64,000 bases of DNA from Leptasterias polaris. Its lineage: Eukaryota > Echinodermata > Asteroidea > Forcipulatida > Asteriidae. The notes under the pieces were generated by a model, which worked only from the letters and a program-made list of their open reading frames with translations, was not told the origin of the DNA and searched no databases. The position numbers and the translations under genes are program-made. Of the stretch, positions 59,014 through 64,000 are shown one piece after another (position 1 is the first letter of the stretch; each line of letters opens with the position of its first letter). Location: contig JAZGTN010000047.1 in the NCBI GenBank assembly GCA_037783415.1, positions 1,302,001 through 1,366,000 on the forward strand, in the 5' to 3' direction.

Positions 59014-59486
59014 ACAGCGTTTTAACCCACATCTCTATAAATCTTGCATTATTTTATTTGAATAATCACACGAGGCATTTGCCTGAATGTTTGGAATTAA
59101 CGTGAAGGTTAACAAAGCTGCTTAGCAGAAATGGAGATGTTTGACATAAGACAATTCTTGTTGAGACGAGTACATGGAGCCATAAGATTCCAGTTGATAT
59201 CCGTTTTTTCCCCAATGTTGTATGTATTTAAAAATACAGGCATGATATTTGGTCCATAGAAAAAAGTAAGAATATTGAGTACAAAAGCCAACCTACATGT
59301 AATAGGCATTTCTTCCCCCCCAAGGACAAAAAAACGGTAATCAGACTAAAGTAGGAAGAATACCATGCCTGCGTTTACTAATGATCCTGCTTCTGTGTTT
59401 GAGGAAAGGGTGGGAAAATACAGGCCAACCTGACAGACCTCATCTTAACAGATATTGACTATTTAAGCACACACATCTACAGACCT

Positions 59487-59690
59487 GGGCCCAATTTCAT
59501 GGCTCTGCTTACCGTAAGCAAAGAATCGGCGCTTACATCAAGCGTATTTCACGGGTTAGCAGGGAATTTTTGCTTGCGTAGTGCACGTTACTAGGCATTC
59601 AACGCTTACACAGCTAGCGCAGAAATTCGGCGCTTGCATAGTAAGCGGAGAATGGTGATCACAAGCACAGAATTGGGCGGCAAGCCCAAT
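59487..59690 (+). mobile_element. 250-bp foldback MITE, right end truncated
   Basis: Left end TTTCATGGCTCTGCTTACCG intact; the right arm stops after GGGCGGCAAGC. Confidence 0.8.
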
Positions 59691-60119
59691 ACTTAATACA
59701 CTCCCCCTTCAAAAGAATTCCCGAGACTCCCAGAACACAAAAGAGGGGAGGGGGTACAACCATGCCACATTTCCAGCACCAAATCTTCCTGTTTCCGCTT
59801 AGTAGACTGATATATGCTAAACAGCTTTATGACATTCTTCCCTATTATTATGACTAGTCATGTGTTTCAATTTATATACATTATTACCAATTAAGTTATC
59901 TCCATCGCGGAGGAATTCTTCTAAATCTGTGGAGGAATAAACTCTGCACCAACAAACTCGGACATGTACAGCGTCAGAAGATTATCAAACTAAGCAGGGA
60001 ACCAGTCTGAAACAGTGCACACCATGTTATTTTGGCTGGTAACCCGTTTCAACCAAGCAAAGGTTTGTGTGTTTACGGCCAAGGGCATCCTGTGCATCAA
60101 TGCATCACTAATTCGGATC

Positions 60120-60276
60120 AGGGCCCAATTTCATAGAGCTGCTTACCAGACTAAGGTTACCAGCCAAACTGCCATGTCACAAGTACATTTTGTGACTGGT
60201 ATCCTGCTCATTTCTGCTTAGCAGACAATTGTTAAGCAATATTTTCTGCTTAACAGCTGTATGAAATTGGTCCCTA
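60120..60276 (+). mobile_element. Short GGGCCC foldback MITE
   Basis: GGGCCCAATTTCATAGAGCT and AGCTGTATGAAATTGGTCCC ends. Confidence 0.8.
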
Positions 60277-60888
60277 ACCTTAGCTCTACGAACATATTCT
60301 ATGAAGAGTGGATTTTTGTGCTATTTTTTTTGCTCGTCTAATCAAAGTTCCTGTAAAAACAGCCCCACCAGATATCTCAGTTACCTCTAAAATAACTTAC
60401 AATGAATTAGTTCCCATAACATGCCTTTTTAAATACAATTTAACTCGCTGATTTTTCTAGACTTTTCATATATATATATATATATACCTATATACATACA
60501 TAGATTTGTATCATATATAGGGAAAGGTAACTCTGAACCAAACGTGAGGATGACGTCTAATAATCAGTCTAAAGAAACTTTCAACTAATAAATGGAGGAT
60601 AACAAAATAATATTAACCGATTAATTGAAATTATTAAATAACAGACTCTGAAAACTCAATTACGTGTATTCTGAGATGAGGTGCAGAAAAACATGTTTCA
60701 ACTCACCAAAGAAAATGCCAAAAGGAAAGCCTATATCAGTAAATTTATATCAATATCTTGTTGAAATGATTATCGTTATCCACAAATTATGAATACCCGC
60801 AAATTATTGATATTTTCAACTCATTGATAACCTGAAATTGTTGATATCCACAATTATCAATATTGGCAAAATACAGACAACACACTTC

Positions 60889-61330
60889 CAAAAAGAGATT
60901 TACTCATCGTTGTTGCAGCCCATTATTCTCCTCAAGACGAGAAGACTCACCGGGGTATACAGCAATCCTTCACCGATCTTGAACTCTTGGTGGCAGCAGA
61001 CATGCCTCCATTACTGCGGTGTACCTGGGTGGTACTGCGCTGTTTAGCGACTGGTATAAGGTTTGGGCTACACGGCGATCATTTGATCAGTCGCTGGTTA
61101 TTGGACTTTTACTTTGCAAATCGCTTAAACCCGTCGCTAGGCAGCGCAGTACCACCCAGGTACCACCGCAATAATGGCGGTATCTGCTGCCACCAAGAGT
61201 TCAAGATCGGTGAAGGATTGCTGTATACTTCCGAAACTCTTTTTAAGAACCAACGCTCCTTCCAAAAGAGATTTACACATGATCGTTGCTGTCCAGTGTT
61301 ATCCTCCAGACGAGCAGAGCCTACTGTTGG
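60889..61330. repeat. Palindrome with ~98-bp arms inside a direct duplication
   Basis: Arms 60955-61052 and 61133-61232 (GATCTTGAACTCTTGGTGGC against GCCACCAAGAGTTCAAGATC), loop about 80 bases. Outside the arms CAAAA.GAGATTTAC.CAT and AGACGAG segments are in direct orientation at 60889-60950 and 61265-61330. Confidence 0.8.
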
Positions 61331-61372
61331 AAACGTCTGGACCCGAGGCCTCTTTTCACAGCCAACACTCCA

Positions 61373-61623
61373 GGGCCCAACTTCATGGCTCTGCTTACCG
61401 TAAGCAAAGAGTCGGCGCTTACGGAAGCAGGAAATTCCGCGCTTACGTCAAGCATATTTCACGGGTTAGCAGGGAATTTTTGCTTGTGCGCTTGCGTAGT
61501 CCACGTTACTAGGCATTCTACGCTTACACAGCTAGCGCAGAAATTTGGCGCTTTCTCGGTAAGAGGAGGATGGTGATCGCAAGCGCAGAATTCAGCGGTA
61601 AGCAGAGCCATGAAATTTGGCCC
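61373..61623 (+). mobile_element. 250-bp foldback MITE
   Basis: GGGCCCAACTTCATGGCTCT and AGAGCCATGAAATTTGGCCC ends. The long frames across it match those in other copies and are repeat-derived. Confidence 0.85.
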
Positions 61624-62050
61624 TGCATGGTTGTGTATAAAACATACTGCAATGTATGAAACATTGATAATAAAACACAGAAACTGACTTCCTAACTCAT
61701 TCCTACACTCTCATATACCACGGAAGCACATCCTATGCAAAACAGAAGCCCTTTACCTCAGCAAATAAGAAAAAATTACAATAACAAAAAATAATAAATA
61801 AATAAATATAACAATCATGATTAGAACATTTTGAACTTCAGTCAAATATTCCTGTATTTGGTATAATATAGCAGTTTGAATTCTCTTTAAAAGACCTGCT
61901 GCATATTCATGAGACATTTTTACATTATGCAAATATAAAACTTCTGATGTACATAAGTTACAATACCTCTTAGCATTACAGCATTTATGTGATCAGTACA
62001 TTTTTTTTCCCCCGTGATTAATACAAAAGTGGTTTACATATGACATGTAC

Positions 62051-62424
62051 CAGGGCTCGAATTTGGGGAGAAAATCCACAAGACTACAGGGCTTGTAGCT
62101 CAAAATCTTTACTGGACCAGCCATTTTTTTACAAGACCAGATTCAAAATGTGAAAAAGAAAAAAAAATTGCTGCCACAGTTTAACATGCATTTGACTGCA
62201 TTTATATGAACCAGAACTGAGACAAGTAAGAGAAGAGTATACTTGATTACTCATAGAATTGAAAGATAATTTATTAGACCCAAAGTCAACATTTGAACAT
62301 AATTTGTTTATGTTATTCAATTGAAAAACACAAGACCATCGGACTTGTTAGGTCATAAGTATACTGGCCCAACACTAAAATTACTGGCCTCGGGCCTGTG
62401 GTCCAGTGTAAAATTCGAGCCCTG
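62051..62424 (+). mobile_element. hAT-like element, CAGGGCTCG family
   Basis: TGTAC at 62046-62050 and 62425-62429 is a perfect 5-bp target duplication. Body as in the 15823 copy. Confidence 0.9.
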
Positions 62425-63106
62425 TGTACGGTATGTTATATTTTTTTACATTGCTTTTTAAAAAAAACTAAATAAATTCACAGTGATCATACCTTTACAT
62501 TTGATTGATTAACTTGTAGTAAACAAAGAAAACATACTTATGTTTATATTCTGTACCCATTATATGCACTGCACCAGATAATATAGGATTACTTTGTTAT
62601 AATGTTTAACCATGTCTTTATCAGAAGTTAACGCAAGCAGAATTGATGTTATTTCCTTTTTGTAGTTGCCAATACAATGTAATGAGTAATTTTTGCACAG
62701 TCCCCCGTGCTGTGCCATTTTACAGAGACCCAAAATGACAATCGGTGCCCTGGGGCTAATTCATAAAGAGATAAGATTGATCGTAACTGCGCGTCGATTT
62801 CAATTGCTATGCAAACTGCGACGTCACAATACAAATCACTATGGTGATATTGACAAGTCATCTTAAGATGAATCTTAGCGCGTTGTGAAATCCAGATCTG
62901 GTCACGATGTTGTTGCATTTGATCATTGTGTAGATGCAGGAAGTGATTAAGGCTGAGCCTGTTTAGTGCACACTGAATGCTCACATTGAGTAGCAACTGA
63001 TACATTTTGTGTAGCATTTTGCTCTGCTATACAAGGGAAATCGTTCACTGAGATGGTTCTTGATGCACACTACAACTTGAACATGTATACATGTAGGTTC
63101 TCTAAT

Positions 63107-63470
63107 GGGAAGTCCTATTTTCTAATCAGAATTGTCCTTTTCTCGAGAATTTACCTTTCCTCATGAGAATCGGCCTTTTCTTACGAGAAGTGTCCTTTTT
63201 TCCCCTGAGAGTTGGTCTGATTGTCGTGAGAGTTGGCCTTATACTCATGAGAGTTGGCCTTTCTCATGAGAAGTGTCCTTTCCTCATGGAAATTTACTTT
63301 TTCTGCTTGGAGTTGGCCCTATTCTTATCTCTTTAGAAGTGTCATTTTCTCATGAAAATTTACATGTTCTCCTGAGAATTGGCCTTATTCTCATGAAAAT
63401 TTACCTTTTCTCCTGAGAATTGGTCTTATTCTCATGAGAATTGTCCATTTCTCCTGAGAATTGGCGTTGC
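63107..63470 (+). repeat. Degenerate 18-20-bp minisatellite with palindromic core
   Basis: About 17 units of the form TTCTCATGAGAATTGGCCTT, with strong drift between TTGGCC, TGTCC and TTTACC variants. CTCATGAG is self-complementary. Confidence 0.85.
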
Positions 63471-64000
63471 CCCTACCAGAGCTGCATTCTACAAACTCAT
63501 GACACTGTACTGAACTACAACTCTGCAATATAACAATCAATCATGCAAGCAATAAATGAAACAAACTCTTAAATAAAATGCCCATTTTGAGTAATGAAAT
63601 GAAAACAACATAGATGAATACAAAGGCAAATGGGGTCAGAGGCTCAAGACTGCTAATTTTGTTGACGCTTTCCTTCAAGTGACCGCCAGAAATCTCCAAT
63701 TACAAAATGTGACAATTAGGACAGAGCTTCATTACAAATATATAATAACTCCAACTAGTCTCATGGATTGGTATATGTTTCTCATGAAGTAGCTTCAGAA
63801 ATTCAAAATTTTATTTACAATTCCTCAAATTCATCATTATATCTGAACCATGAGAATTTTGTCTTCCTATTTTTACAGGTAAGCGCAGAAAATCACATAC
63901 AAAAATATCCTCCTGCCGACTAATTGCTCACAATTGGTCAAGAATTCAAATAACTTTCCAGGCTTTGCAACCAACAAATACTTTATCAACTTAAAACGGA
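63471..64000. other. No gene recognised at right edge
   Basis: AT-rich, no repeat family match and no exon-like frame. Confidence 0.4.

Noticed and set aside
61174..61576. Overlapping frames of 96-138 codons at 61.0-61.6 kb
   Set aside because: They run through a palindrome and a 250-bp foldback MITE; the same peptides appear from the copies at 28.0, 48.7 and 55.5 kb.

Overview
This window is eukaryotic and animal, with intron-split genes, canonical GT/AG splice sites and a very high load of short DNA transposons. The best fit is an echinoderm, probably a sea star. That lineage call is an inference from the repeat style and from protein resemblance to deuterostome families; I could not test it by search. 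There are no operons, ribosome binding sites, CRISPR arrays or phage genes. Open frames of 60-185 codons occur throughout, but almost all fall inside repeats.

Two protein genes are well supported. At the left edge, on the minus strand, are the first two coding exons of a tetraspanin (2484-2422 and 687-478). They encode TM1 and most of TM2 with the family's CGCLGALCENKCLL signature; the rest of the gene lies beyond base 1. On the plus strand at 52415-57942 is a complete seven-exon gene for EMC10, subunit 10 of the ER membrane protein complex. It encodes 251 residues with a signal peptide, two conserved cysteines, an SFFAKY motif and a C-terminal membrane anchor. The two genes point away from each other across about 50 kb in which I recognise no further gene.

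That 50 kb, and most of the EMC10 introns and flanks, is a mosaic of non-autonomous transposons, SINEs, minisatellites and small tandem duplications, many nested in each other. Families supported by internal comparison are: (1) hAT-like elements with CAGGGCTCG termini and 5-bp target duplications, five copies; (2) TTAA-flanked Kolobok/piggyBac-like MITEs ending in TTAAAGG, eleven or more copies; (3) foldback MITEs beginning GGGCCCAATTTCAT, in a 250-bp form (five copies) and a shorter form (about seven); (4) TA-flanked elements starting CCGTAAT, two copies; (5) TATAGACCATGT elements; (6) GGCCAAGT elements; (7) AGAGCTGCCAAC elements; (8) GGCCTGGAATT repeats; (9) a singular 621-bp foldback element with arrays of an 11-bp repeat in its arms and a perfect 9-bp target duplication; (10) two tRNA-derived SINE families, a third SINE-like repeat and one LINE 3' end.

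Region by region: 1-2.5 kb tetraspanin exons plus SINEs; 2.6-6 kb nested MITEs and a 255-bp tandem duplication; 6-8 kb mostly unassigned; 8-9.5 kb minisatellite with a retroelement insertion; 10.4-12 kb TIR transposon and hairpin MITE; 13-15.2 kb tandem repeats; 15.8-18.2 kb hAT-like copy, triplicated repeat and MITE; 18.6 kb microsatellite; 20.5 kb a non-repetitive stretch with possible transcription factor sites; 22.3-22.9 kb compound palindrome; 25-32 kb MITE clusters and a decayed coding-like stretch; 34.5-35.2 kb palindromic composite; 37-38 kb SINE and MITE; 39-43.3 kb three longer elements; 44.5 kb tandem duplication; 45.7-48 kb further elements; 50.5 kb the foldback element; 52.4-58 kb EMC10; 58-64 kb more foldback copies and an 18-20-bp degenerate minisatellite.
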